DNA from: Okapia johnstoni
Taxonomy: Eukaryota; Chordata; Mammalia; Artiodactyla; Giraffidae
Assembly: GCA_024291935.2 (NCBI GenBank)
Contig: CM044318.1
Location: 82,408,001 to 82,472,000, forward strand
DNA length: 64,000 bases
Direction: 5' to 3'
Part shown: piece by piece, positions 46,455 through 57,276 of the stretch
How positions within the stretch are numbered: position 1 is the first letter of the stretch
Layout: each line of letters opens with the position of its first letter
Made by a program: the position numbers and the translations under genes
Notes under the pieces: generated by a model
What the model saw: only the letters and a program-made list of their open reading frames with translations
Told to the model about the DNA's origin: nothing
Databases searched by the model: none

Positions 46455-46988
46455 ATGGGAAATGATGGGGAAACAGTGTCAGACTTTATTTTTTTGGGCT
46501 CCAAAATCACTGCAGATGGTGATTGCAGCCATGAAATTAAAAGGCACTTACTCCTTGGAAGGAAGGTTATGACCAACCTAGATAGCATATTTAAAAGCAG
46601 AGACATTACTCTGCCAACAAAGATCCGTCTAGTCAAGGCTATGGTTTTTCCAGTGGTCATGTATGGATGTGAGAGTTGGACGATGAAGAAAGCTGAGTGC
46701 CGAAGAATTGATGCTTTTGAACTGTGGTGTTGGAGAAGACTCTTGAGAGTCCCTTGGACTGCAAGGAGATCCAACCAGTCCATCCTAAAGGAGATCAGTC
46801 CTGGTTGTTCACTGGAAGGACTGATGTTGAAGCTGAAACTCCAATACTTTGGGCACCTCATGCGAAGAGTTGACTCATTGGAAAAGACCCTGATGCTGGG
46901 AAGGATTAGGGGGCAGGAGGAGAAGGGGATGACAGAGGATGAGATGGCTGGGTGGCATCACCGGCTCGATAGACATGGGTTTGGCTAG
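46455..46988 (+). pseudogene. BovB ORF2 fragment: C-terminal region
   Basis: It continues the protein in another frame with GETVSDFIFLGSKITADGDC, RLVKAMVFPVVMYGCESW and SLEGLMLKLKLQYFGHLMRR. This is the segment preserved in most shorter BovB copies in the window, and its DNA is the source of the Bov-tA and Bov-A2 bodies. The frame drifts after GRIRGQ and ends at 46986-46988. Confidence 0.9.
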
Positions 46989-47321
46989 ACTCCGGGAGTT
47001 GGTGATGGACAGGGAGGCCTGGCGTGCTGCGATTCATGGGGTCACAAGGAGTTGGACACGGCTGAGTGACTGAATTGAACTGAACTGAACTGCTGGCTTT
47101 GAAGAGGGAGGGTGGGGCCAAGAGCTAAGGAATTTGGGCAATCTCTAAAGCTGGAAAAGGCGAGGATTCTCTCATACTGCCCCCAAGAGCCTCTGTGTTT
47201 ATGATAATTTATTCAAGCTGCCAATAGGAAACAAATTCATCCATACCACTACAACCAAACCAGACCAAACTCTGCTCCCTCCTTGTCTCCTTCGCTAGCA
47301 GTCCAGATTCCAAAAACATAG

Positions 47322-47636
47322 GTAGTTGTTCAGTCACTAAGTTGTGTCCAACTCTTTGAGACCCATGGACTGTAGCATGCTAGGCTTCCCTGTCCTTCAC
47401 TATCTCCTGAGGTATGCTCAAATTCATGTCCACTGAATGAGTGATGCCATCTAACCATCTCATCCTCTGTCACCCTCCTATCCTTTTGCCTTCAATCTTT
47501 CCCAGTGTCAGCAGGGTCATTTCCAGTGAGTCAGCTCTTCACATCAGGTGGCCAAAGTGTTGGAACTTTAGCGTCAGCATCAGTCCTTCCAATGAATATT
47601 CAGCATTGATTTCCTCTAGGATGGACTGGTTTGATC
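47322..47636 (-). repeat. BovB LINE 3' end
   Basis: Reversed BovB 3' end (tagttgttcagtcactaagt through ctctaggatggactggtttg). It faces the 3' end of the long copy, forming an inverted repeat with about 230 bases between. Flanks aacataggt and aacctaggt are a possible duplication. Confidence 0.9.
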
Positions 47637-49966
47637 AGTCATAAACCTAGGTGATAGCCTTTAATTTTTTTAGCTTTACATTAATTCTGTCCCTCATGTT
47701 ACCCATCTAATAGGTCATCAGCTGACACACTTAAAGTGAAACAGGTCAATCATGTTAGAGCTGCTCCTAGAGTCAGATAGCTACTCCTGTGGCCCAGGTG
47801 AAAAACGGCTGAGGCTGGAATAAGGAAACAGTAGTAAGACAGAGGGAATATAACATAAGAATTATTCATGATGTAAAATCCACAGGACTTTGAGAAATGT
47901 TGGGGTCAGAGGGCCAAGTGGGTTGGGGGAGGTGCTGGGATGACCCGCAGAGCCAGTGAAACAGGAAAGGAAGCCTGTAGGGCAAAGACTGGGGGTCTGG
48001 GTACCTTCCTGCTGCATCTGAGGTGTGGCTAGACATCACCTGGGCAGAGACCTCCAACATCCCATTCAAGGCACCTGGGGTTGAACTTTTGGGGCAGATG
48101 GGGCAGAGTTGTGATCTGGGCTTCACCAGCGAAGAGGTGGTGTTCACGTCATGACTGAGAAGGGGTCCCCAGGGGCCGGGCAGGGGGTGAGAAGGACATA
48201 GCCCAGGCAGACACCAGGGATCCCTCATTTCTGACCTGGGAGAGGGAGAATCAGATGAGGAGCAGGCAGAAAAAGGCCCTGAAGGTGACCAGAGGGCAGG
48301 GGGAAAGCCCCAGATCATACGATGAGGTGAGGAGAGGCGGTAAAGAAGGAGAAACAGGGACTGTTGCAAAGGCAGAGGGTGCAGAAAAGGTCACGGTGTG
48401 TATGCAGGGGGATCGTGTGAACAGAAGGAGAAGAGACTGAGGCTGATGGTAGATGCAGAGGAGAAGGGAGAAGGGAGAAAGGAGGCATGTTTTCAAGGCA
48501 TATTTCACATGCTACCTGGGAGCTGGGAAGGAGGGAGACAGTGGAGACCCAGGAGTCAGACCCATTTCACAGGAGACTTGAGAACAATGAAGCCTGGCCC
48601 TCCAGGAGGCCCAAAAGTCCAATAGAAAGGAGAATAGTCTGTAAGTATTGAACACCTGGGAGTCAAATGTTTCCAACCAGGGGCTCCCCTCCCTAGCATA
48701 GCTTAAGGTGAACCCTGCCTGCATCAGAGCTGCATTTATTCTGCAGTGAAACAGTATTTGATTTATGACCACAGATAAAGAGGTAAGTGGCAACTGTATT
48801 TATGTATCATGCTTGGTATTTTATGATCGTTCGTATACATAATTTTATATCCCCAAAGCTTCCATAAAAGAAACGAGGAGAGATTAAGCAAGGAGCAATA
48901 TATCATTGTTATCTTTGTAGGTGCAAGATGAGAAAATAAACACACACTTATTTTACTGTATGGATAATATAAGCCAGCGGTAGCAAGCTCTCCTGAGAAA
49001 ACTGATGAAGGAGCTGATAACACAGAGCAGGCTGAATACAGAAATTCCCCAGCTAGTCAGCACCTACACTCTTCCTACCCAAGGCAAACCACAGTCACAA
49101 ACTGAAGCAGGGCATAGAAAAAAGACTGGAAGGAAATATGATGACATGTGATGAGATTTTGTGCCATTTCTTTTTTTTTCTTTTCACTTTTTCATGTTTT
49201 CTGTATTATAAATCATCATCATGAGACCCATTTGCAGCAAGAAAAAAATAACAGCAATTACAATTAAACGCATGTCAATAGAAACTTAAAACTGTTCTTT
49301 AATCACACAGTAAGAGGTTGTGTGATTTTGTTTGAAGGCTAGTTCAACTGCTGCTGCCAATTCTCAGATACACAAAGGCAGACGTAACTTTAGGGTGGGG
49401 ATAATCTATAAAAACATCTCTCTATATGAGGGAAGAACACACTTGTTTCTCTTCTCGCACGACTGGACACATAGCACTCTGACATCAGGTGTGGAAGACT
49501 CTTCCTCAACCAGGTGATCCTCTGTGATACCAGCTGGGTGTCCGATGATTCAGTTCAACTCTGACAGTAACAGAGTTACCCCTCAGATGAAGGGCTCAGT
49601 GTCCCAAGACCCATCCCCAACAAATGCCAATCACAGGCTACAGGTCCTCATGTTACCCATAACTTCTATCCAACTCGGCTACAGACCGGAGGTGCCCACA
49701 ACCTCCCATCTTTGGGTCTATTTGCTAGAAGATCTCACAGGACTCAGGGAAACACTTACATCTATGAGTTCATTTTATAATAAAGGTTATGATCAAGGAT
49801 ACAGACGGACAGCCAGATGAAGAGACACACAGGGCCAGGTCCATAGGTCCCTGAGTGTAGGAAGTTCTATCCCTGGGGAGTTGAGATGTAACTTCTCAGT
49901 ACATGGATGGGTTCACTAACCTGGTAGCTCTCTGAACCTACCTCTATTGGCATTTTTATGGAAACG
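47637..49966. other. 2.3 kb stretch without recognised gene or repeat
   Basis: 48238-48500 is strongly purine-rich on the plus strand, which gives Pro/Ser/Leu-rich minus-strand ORFs (for example 47866-48369). AT content rises after 48.8 kb. No family recognised. Confidence 0.5.
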
Positions 49967-49975
49967 TCATCACAT

Positions 49976-50341
49976 TTTTTGTCGTTCAGTTGCTAAGTTG
50001 TGTCTGATTCTATGCAACCCTATGGGCTACAATACACCAGGCTTCTCTGTCCATCACTATCTCCCAGAGTTTGCTCAAACTCATGTCTATTGAGTCGGTG
50101 ATGCCATCCAACCATCTCATTCTCTGTCACCCCCTTCTCCTCCTGCTTTCAATCTTTCTAGCATCAGTGTCTTTTCCAATGAGTTGGTTCTTCACAACAG
50201 GTGGCCAAAATATTGGAGCTTCAGCATCAGTCCTTCCAATGAATATTCAGGGTTGATTTCCTTTAGGATTAACTAGTTTGATCTCCTTGCTGTCCAAGGG
50301 ACTCCCAAGAGTCTTCTCCAGCCCCACAGTTTGAAAGGATT
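49976..50341 (-). repeat. BovB LINE 3' end with 9-bp target duplication
   Basis: Reversed BovB 3' end flanked by identical tcatcacat at 49967-49975 and 50342-50350, so the insertion is complete as integrated. Confidence 0.94.
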
Positions 50342-50350
50342 TCATCACAT

Positions 50351-50844
50351 AGGCCTGATCAATCATTAACTCCATTTCTAGCCCCTATTCCCTCCACATG
50401 AGCAAGGGATTGAAAGTTTCAAGCTTCTAATCACAGCCTGGACCTTCCCGTGACTAGACCCCCCTCCAGGAGTCCACTCAGAATGGCCTCATTCAAAACA
50501 AAAGATACTGCTAGCACCCTGGAAATCCCAAGGGATTTAGGAGCTCTGCTTGAGGAACTGGAGTCAAAGACCAAACATCAGAACAAAAGATGCTGCCAGG
50601 GCCTTATCACTATGGAATCACAGAAGATTTAGGAGACCCGTGTCAGGAACCACGGGGCAGAGATCAATATGGATCTTTTCTGTTATTTCACAGCATATAA
50701 ACCACAGGATCCAACATATAAAGGCTTAGAAACCATACTGAATTATGCTATTTATAGTTCAACAATATGACTTTTACTACCCAAGTAGCCAGTGGGTACC
50801 AAATAAAGGCTGAGTGCTGTGAAGGGTATGAAGGAGAATACTGC
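50351..50844. other. Unique spacer
   Basis: Nothing recognised. Confidence 0.5.
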
Positions 50845-51057
50845 ATGTGGGTGCTCAGTCACTTCAGTCCTGTCCAACTCTTTGCGACCCCATGGACTGT
50901 AGCCCACAAGGCTCCTCTGTCCATGGGATTCTCCAGGCAGGAATACTGGAGTGGGTTGCCATTTCCTTCTCCAGGGGATCTTCCCGACCCAGGGATTGAA
51001 CCAGTGTCTCCTGCATTGCAGACAGATTCTTTATCACTGAGTCACCGGGGAAGCTCC
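50845..51057 (-). repeat. Bov-tA SINE
   Basis: Reversed Bov-tA (ggtgctcagtcacttcagtc, ccatgggattctccaggcag, gacccagggattgaaccagt, ending ccggggaagctcc). Confidence 0.92.
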
Positions 51058-51822
51058 AAAATATGTTGCAGACAGTATCAAAATTCAAGACATGCCCAGC
51101 CTGGGGAAACAGAGACATGCTTGGTTGCTCATGCAACTGTTGGCCCATTGGGATGCTGAGCACAGATTTGTGTTTTTAAGCATAAATTTAAGCATAGATT
51201 TGTGTTTTTACCCATCTCTGAAAGTAAGGAGGAGGGAGACCCAAGTATGGTAGCAGGTCAGCTAACTCTGGAAAACAGGAATAATTCCCTAAAGTGGGAG
51301 GGATGATGACGCCAATGTTCACTCCAGGAAATAACCAGGGGTAGTGTGTCCACAGGTCACCAGATGATGGTTTCAATGCCGAGAGGAAGTCCTTCCACTC
51401 AGAGCTACAGAAGCACGGGGACCAGTCCACTAATTACAACACGACCTTGAGAAGGCATCAGGCTGTGGGTGGGAAGTCGAGGCAGGGCGGCCGGTGATCA
51501 AGACCGGATGGACGTGGGAGGAGACAGGAAGCGTCTGCAGGGTGCTGGAGGCAGAGACGGGAAGGATCAGAGACCCTGTCCCTCCCCAGGGTCACAGAGC
51601 GCTAGCCCAGCCACTGCGGGCCCATGGGTCACAGCTCAGGGTAAGCCTGAGGAAGTCATCACCTCCAGGGAACGACACAAGCACAGCATAAATGTGGTCA
51701 ATCAAAGGCAAGAGAAAAGCCACCAGGAGGGAAACAGGACCAGCTCAAGATGCAAGAAGCATCCGGCAAGGGCTTGTTGACCTAATACAGGGGGAGGGTG
51801 AGCCCGGGGAAGTGTCTCTATT
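51058..51822. other. Unique stretch with a small CpG-rich patch at 51.47-51.62 kb
   Basis: I count roughly nine CpGs in 51470-51620, well above the window's norm, though the patch is short. No gene recognised. Confidence 0.45.
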
Positions 51823-51835
51823 GTTTTAAGAAATG

Positions 51836-51927
51836 GTTTTATTCTTTTAATTAATTAATTAATTTTAATTGGAGGACATGTGATCCCCACCCTGAACTGA
51901 ACCCCCTCCCAGCTCCCTCCCCATACC
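51836..51927 (-). repeat. Miniature L1 3' end with internal deletion and target duplication
   Basis: Reversed L1 3' text: an (attaa)n run, ttttaattggagg, then directly acatgtgatccccaccctga and cccagctccctccccatacc. Compared with the related L1 at 62.46 kb, a segment between these parts is missing. Identical gttttaagaaatg at 51823-51835 and 51928-51940 flanks it. Confidence 0.85.
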
Positions 51928-51940
51928 GTTTTAAGAAATG

Positions 51941-53008
51941 TTTCAAGTCAACTGGTTGACCTGAAAAATGATGGAACTGTTCAATAACAGCAGTGGCACC
52001 AGGAACCTGAGGGTCGGATGCCAGGACCTGGCAACCTGTGGGATAAGGATCAGGCAGGGATGCAGGCAAGGGGCACAGGAAGGGGAGGCAATGGCTGACT
52101 GCCTACTGGCAGGACTTGGCTGGACCCAGGGGGCAGCGGAGAGCAGCGTACACAAGGGCAGCCCAGGGTCAGGCAGGCAGGGAGATGGGAGCTGGGCTGG
52201 TGGGCGAGAGGCTGAGGCAGGCTGAGCGCAGGCCTGGGGTTTAGGGAGGAGGCATCCCTGAGGGAGGCTGGAGGACACACCCGTGATTCCGAAGCAGACA
52301 AGGCCTGCAGGCTGTGGCCGAGCTCCCTGGCAGAGATGAGGGGCTGGACCAGGTGAGAGGCAGTGGAGACAGGAGGGAATCAAGAGATGCGCCCACGGTG
52401 GCATCTGCTGGACCGGGTGCATGGGGGAGGGGCAAGGGCCGATTCGCCCGACTCTGGAATGTTCGGCTTGGACCACAGGTGGATGCAGATGCTGGAGCCT
52501 GAGGTGGGGTGCCCCAGGGGTAAAGGTGGGGTGAAGTTTTGGGTTTACAGAGTCAGAGGGCCTGTGGGATAGCTGAGTATGGACAATCTGGTTTCTAGAC
52601 ATTCCCGGATGGATGTGGAACTCCAGAGAAATGGGCGCTGGAGACACAGGTCTGTGTGTCACATGGAAAAGCATAGAAAGGGAGGCGCACCAGCTGAGAG
52701 GAGCCGTGGGAGGGTCTAGGGAGACGTCATCGCAGAGGAGGGAGCCAACTGTGTGGGGAGGCCGTCCAGGCTCAGGGGGGCCCCCCCAGGGCTGGATGCT
52801 GTGGGGGCACCAGCCTCGGGGCAGGCAATAGCGGGCACTGTCTGCAGAGAACTGAAAACAATTCAAACTGACCAGAACCCTCCGCTTCTCCTTACAGCGG
52901 TGCCTTGGACATTCCAGCAGTGTCAGGGTCAGCTCCGGTGAACCTCTCCCAGACCCTTCGCCCTGGCCTCCCATTAGCCACTGCACGTACTAACACATTT
53001 CCCAGCAC
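51941..53008. other. GC-rich stretch with a long minus-strand open frame, not called as a gene
   Basis: The 347-codon minus-strand frame (51943-52986) is Pro/Ser/Leu/His-rich, as expected from a G-rich plus strand, with no domain or signal I recognise. The plus strand also has overlapping ORFs. CpGs are moderately frequent. I see no promoter, splice or polyadenylation context supporting a gene. Confidence 0.5.
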
Positions 53009-53009
53009 T

Positions 53010-53180
53010 CCTTTTTTTTTTTTTTTTAAGATTTTTAAGGAAGACAATATATTTTTATTTATTTTTTATTTTTTGGCCACACTGCACAGCATGTGGGATC
53101 TTAGTTTCCGACCAGGGATCGAACCTGTGAGCTCTGACTGGAAGTTAGAGTTTTAAGCACTGGGCCACCAGGGAGGTCTC
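53010..53180 (-). repeat. CHR SINE
   Basis: Reversed CHR: T17 then tttttggccacactgcacag, atgtgggatcttagtttccg, a perfect reversed B box gggatcgaacc (53115-53125) and head ggccaccagggaggtc. Confidence 0.9.
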
Positions 53181-54144
53181 TCCCACCACGCTTTGGACAA
53201 ATACCTTCTTGGTGTTTTTAATTTGAAGATTTTCTTTAAAATCACTTTCCCTCCTTTTCCAGACTACGAGAAATGGCTAACCCACTGTTTTCTTCTTTGC
53301 CTAGGCTATTAGAAGGCTATGGGTATTTTTGACTGGTCCACTGGTCTGCAAGGACAAAGCCAGCTACACAAAAGAACCCTCCGAAGCATTTCTGTTAAAA
53401 AGTCATCAGGATGGTTGTATTTGTATGAATTCAACTTTCATTCTTTTTCAGGAGTCCACATAGTCTGTGAAAGATCCTTCAAAATTCTTGCTACCACAGT
53501 ATTTTAAGCCATATTCTAAAAGTTGAAGATGTAAATCCAAAAAAACACATCGAACATTCTAGAAATGAACCTGAGAATGTGGAATTTACTCTATAGAATA
53601 GGAATTTGTGTGGCATTATGCTTAAATATTGATGTCATTCCTTCTACTAGTCAATGGCTCATTAAAGAAAAAAATCTGTACTTATCTTCTTGGTAGCAAG
53701 TTACAAAACATAGAAACTCCCTAAAAATCTTAACTTGGTTTCCGAGGGCACTCTTGAAATTTCGCTGGCATTCATTCTGCCCTCCATGCCTCTCCCTTTT
53801 CTTTCATGACGAGTATCTGCTTCAGAGGCCATACAGACAAATGAATTATTCATAGACAAAGAGATAAAATAGAAGGTTTCCGGGACTAAAATATCAAGGC
53901 TCAGGTTTTATGAATTTTATCACACTGACTAAGTGGGCACCTTGGGAGCTGACAGAAACCACAATTAAGAAGTAAAAACTGTGTCAACATTTTTAAAAAT
54001 TATTTTTTGGTGGGAGTAGGGGAGAACCACTCCCAGCAACAATGTCAGTTGAAAGACTTAACTTGATACTGAGCTATTTCAAGTGGCATTATTTGCACAC
54101 ATAATTTAACATTGTTTTCTAGCTAGAGGTACAATAGGAAAACT
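53181..54144. other. Unique AT-rich stretch
   Basis: Nothing recognised. Confidence 0.5.
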
Positions 54145-54531
54145 ACAGAAGTAGAAGTTGCATAGGAAAAATATCATTTTCCATGAATCTGTGATATAAT
54201 ATCCCATAGACAAGGCATGTATAGATACAGGTTTTCCTATAAGACATAGTGGAACAATGAAAATCCCTAGGTCGGGAAGACCCCCCGTGGAGGAGAATAT
54301 GGCAACCCACTAATCCCATGGACAGAAGAGCCTAGCAAGCTTCGGTCCATGGGGTTGCAAAGATTCAGACACATCTTGGCAACTGAGTGCATGCGCGTGC
54401 ACACACACACACAGAAATAGAAGTTGCATAGGAAAAATACCATTTTCTATGAATCTGTGATATAACTTCCTATAAATAAGGCATGTGTAGATAATAGCTT
54501 TTTCCATAAGACATAACGGAACAGTGAAGCT
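54145..54531. repeat. About 120-bp direct repeats flanking a SINE fragment
   Basis: 54145-54260 and 54411-54531 share the same unique sequence in direct orientation (for example tagaagttgcataggaaaaa, gaatctgtgatataa, aaggcatgt), with roughly 15 differences. A truncated Bov-tA fills the space between them. The period is 266 bases. Confidence 0.88.
54261..54410 (+). repeat. Truncated Bov-tA between direct repeats
   Basis: The tRNA-like head is gone. The text runs from ccctaggtcgggaagacc, through a small internal deletion after ggcaacccacta, to cacatcttggcaactgagtg and a short (CA)n end. Confidence 0.85.
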
Positions 54532-54964
54532 CCACTGAAAATGTCATCAATTGGGTCAGTAACCCACCTCTCACCACACTGGCAAAATCTGTCTTTGGAT
54601 TTTTAATCATCCATCTTCTGGAGCAATTGGGCTGTTCAGCTCAATGGGGAACTCGAAGTTTCTGTTCACAGGGACCGAATCCCATAGATAACGGCTGTGG
54701 GGTGTGACATGTGCTTTTCAGAAGTTAGTTTAAAGCATACAGTATCTATTTAGTTCTGTATTTTCTCTATAAGGAAACAAAGATCATCTTAAAAGGAAGA
54801 CATATAATAGAATTCTTCCCTGTGGATCCAAAGAAAATGAAGTTCATGGTTGCAACTTTTGATCTGCGTATCAGGCTCTTGAAACCTTGTGAGGCTGAAG
54901 AAAATGTTCACTTCACTTGAGACTGATTATATATTAGTGATTTTCTTTTTTAAAAAGTCTTTTT
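54532..54964. other. Unique spacer
   Basis: Nothing recognised. Confidence 0.5.
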
Positions 54965-55190
54965 AAAAAATTGTAACTAATTTACAATGCTGTGTTAATT
55001 TCTGTTGTACAGCAAAGTGACTCAGTTATACATACATACATACATATATATATATATTCTTTTCCATTATCCAGGAGACTGGATATAGTTCTCTGTGCTA
55101 TACAGCAGGACCTTGTTGTTTATCCATTCTGTATGCCATAGTTTGCATCTACCAACCCCAAACTCCCAGTTCATCTCTTCCCCCTGAGTT
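54965..55190 (-). repeat. L1 3' end with (CATA)n(TA)n
   Basis: Reversed artiodactyl L1 tail: gtaactaatttacaatgctg, ttctgttgtacagcaaagtg, a catacatacatatatatata tract at about 55031-55055, and gttctctgtgctatacagca. Confidence 0.86.
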
Positions 55191-55391
55191 TTTAATGGGA
55201 ATAAGAATCGGGTCCCTTTCTAAAGAAAGGCTGGCAACCCCACTCCAGATGGGCAGGTGGAGACTGTGTGGGTGGAACCAGGTGAGTTCTACGTAGGGCG
55301 GATTCCAGGTCAAGATTTTACACTCAGTGGCTGGTGTTCCATGCTGTGCTTGGTGCTTCCCACTCTGTCCTTTCAAACTGATGTCCTTTTG

Positions 55392-55755
55392 AATTGATGC
55401 TTTCAAAGTGTGGTGCTGGAGAAGACTCCAAGATCTCCTTGGACAGCAAGGAGATCAAACCTGTCAATCCTAAAGGAAATCAACCCTGAATATTCATTGG
55501 AAGGACTGATGCTGAAGCTGAAGCTCCAGTACTTTGGCCACCTGATGAGAAGAACTGACTCACTAGAAAAAACCCCGATGCTGGGAAAGATTGAGGGAAG
55601 GAGGAGAAGGGGATGACAGAGGATAAGATGGTTGGATGGCATCACCAACTCAAAGGACATGAGTTTGAGCAAACCCCGGGACATGGTGAAGGACAGGGAA
55701 GCCTGGCATGTTGCAGTCCATGGGGTCGCAAAGAGTCAGACATGACTGAACAACA
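55392..55755 (+). repeat. BovB LINE 3' end
   Basis: 5' truncated BovB (attgatgctttcaaagtgtg through gtcagacatgactgaacaac). Confidence 0.92.
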
Positions 55756-55937
55756 GCCCTGTCCTCCTCCTTCACCCTCCTAAGCCCACATGGCATGTCA
55801 CCACAACAGCTGCCCTGAGCGGGTTCAGGGCCCTGTGCCAGGCCTGCTCTAGCCTGTGTCCACCCTGTCCTGTAGTGACCACCCCGAGGGCAGAGTCCCG
55901 GCTCAGCACTTCCTTTGCCTCCTGCTCAGACAAAGCC
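55756..55937. other. Unique spacer
   Basis: Nothing recognised. Confidence 0.5.
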
Positions 55938-56152
55938 CGGGCTTCTCAGGTGGTGCAGAGGGTAAAGAATCTATCTCCCAATTCAGGAGACTCAAGAGAC
56001 TCAGGTTCGATCCCTGGGTCGGGAAGATCCCCTGGAGCAGGGAATGGCAACCCACTCCAGCTGGAAAATTCCATGGACAGAGGAGCCTGGCAGGCTACAG
56101 TTCACAGGGTCGCAAAGAGTCCGACACGAATGGACGACTGAGCACATACACA
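55938..56152 (+). repeat. Bov-tA SINE with perfect B box
   Basis: Head gggcttctcaggtggtgcag, perfect pol III B box ggttcgatccc (56004-56014), BovB body and a (CA)-rich tail. acaaagcc occurs on both sides and is a likely target duplication. Confidence 0.94.
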
Positions 56153-57086
56153 CAAAGCCTGGGGAGTCCACTTCTAAGGACTCTTCACTAGTTGCAGAAA
56201 AATACATGATCGAGTCACACATCCCCATTGTAAACACTCATTCAACTTCTCAGTCATCGACACTGTGGATGCAGGTGATGGATAGTGGGGCAGCATGCTG
56301 GCCTCTAGACGGACAGAGCAGCAATGCTCTGTGATCAGAGCTTTCATGGGCACGTTAAGATGCTTGTGATTTAAACAGAGTTGCTGACCTCAGGAGGTCT
56401 CTGGAGGGAGTGTCACAGACCCCACTGGGCTCTGTTCAGAGCTGTGACATGGAGACAGCCCACTACAGCTGGCTGAGGAGGGGGGATGTCCTTTCTTGAG
56501 ACCTCAGAGTGACCCCATGGAAGGTAGTGCCCTCTCCTGGGGGCTGGGCTGACTCAGGTCCAAGACTGACATCAGCTACACCTGGAAGGAACTTTGGGAA
56601 GGACTTGACATCTTGGGGCTAAATGAGCTTTGGTTTCCTCCCTATATCTGACATGGGGTCACTTCACTTTTGAAGGGCAGGTGTACACAAGGAAGGGACC
56701 ACAGTTAGCATCCCCACTGCCCGCCTCTCCAACTGCTCTCTAAGCCTTACCAGGGAACCGCCAACATCCAACAACTGCCCTGAAGATGCTGTCCCAGGTG
56801 AAGGGCCAGAACCTCCCAGCCTCGGGGGTGTCCGATAGCAAAAGTCTGCAGATGAGCTTATTTCCTAGGAATGGCAGGCCCCGTTCGGGCCCTAGAGGAA
56901 GATCCATACTCTGTGGGATGCCTGGGCGGCATATTTGTTTCCACCTTCTCTGTATGTCTTTGGAATTTCTCCTGCTTCTCTGGGCCACATACGAAGCCCT
57001 AAAGACTGGACCTGGAGAGGGAGGTTGTAACACCATGGGCAGTAATAAGAGTGAATTTGAGGCTATTTCCTACATTGGTGCTTTTC
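56153..57086. other. Unique stretch
   Basis: No gene or repeat recognised. The ORFs of about 100 codons on both strands near 56.74-57.09 kb are overlapping shadows without domains. Confidence 0.5.
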
Positions 57087-57276
57087 AGATTTGAGTGTGC
57101 ATCAGAATGACCTGACAGGCTTGTTAAATCTCAGATTTCTTCCCCCCACCCATCTTCAGACTTTCTGATTCAGGAGGTTGGAGGTAGGGCCCAAGAACTG
57201 GCATTTCCAATGAGATCCCAGGTGATGCTGATGCTGCTGGTCTGGGGAACACACTCTGGGGACGAGTGTCCTAGAT
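57087..57276 (-). mobile_element. MER5A-type hAT MITE
   Basis: Reversed MER5A-like order: gtgtgcatcagaatgacctg, caggcttgttaaatctcaga, tttctgattcaggaggttgg, aggtgatgctgatgctgctg, gaacacactctgggga. About 190 bases, near the family's usual length. Confidence 0.8.

Larger units (their letters stand above)
44565..47095 (+). mobile_element. BovB LINE, longest copy in window (about 2.5 kb), inactive
   Basis: This is a 5' truncated RTE-class LINE that keeps the C-terminal part of its endonuclease, the reverse transcriptase and the C-terminal region, ending in (gaact)n at about 47080-47092. A full element is over 3 kb, so the 5' end and endonuclease N-terminus are missing. The endonuclease Ser-Asp-His motif lies at 44931-44939. 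The RT motif FIDYAKAFD is at 46009-46035 and the catalytic box Y-V-D-D at 46315-46326. Breaks seen: TAG at 44659-44661 after Gly-Asp; a frame change between there and 44931; an insertion near 45462-45486 that shifts frame; TAG at 45748-45750; and a frame change near 46455. No promoter is visible. It cannot make an intact protein. Confidence 0.95.

Noticed and set aside
51470..51620. CpG island or promoter
   Set aside because: The patch is only about 150 bases, with no recognisable promoter elements or adjacent exon.
51943..52986. 347-codon minus-strand ORF as a host gene
   Set aside because: Residue bias follows base composition, no domain or signal recognised, overlapping ORFs exist on the other strand, and there is no start, splice or polyadenylation support. 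Kept only as a low-interest finding.
55938..56152. tRNA gene suggested by a perfect pol III B box
   Set aside because: The B box belongs to a Bov-tA head; no tRNA cloverleaf is completed. The same applies to the CHR elements at 19318-19637 and 53010-53180.
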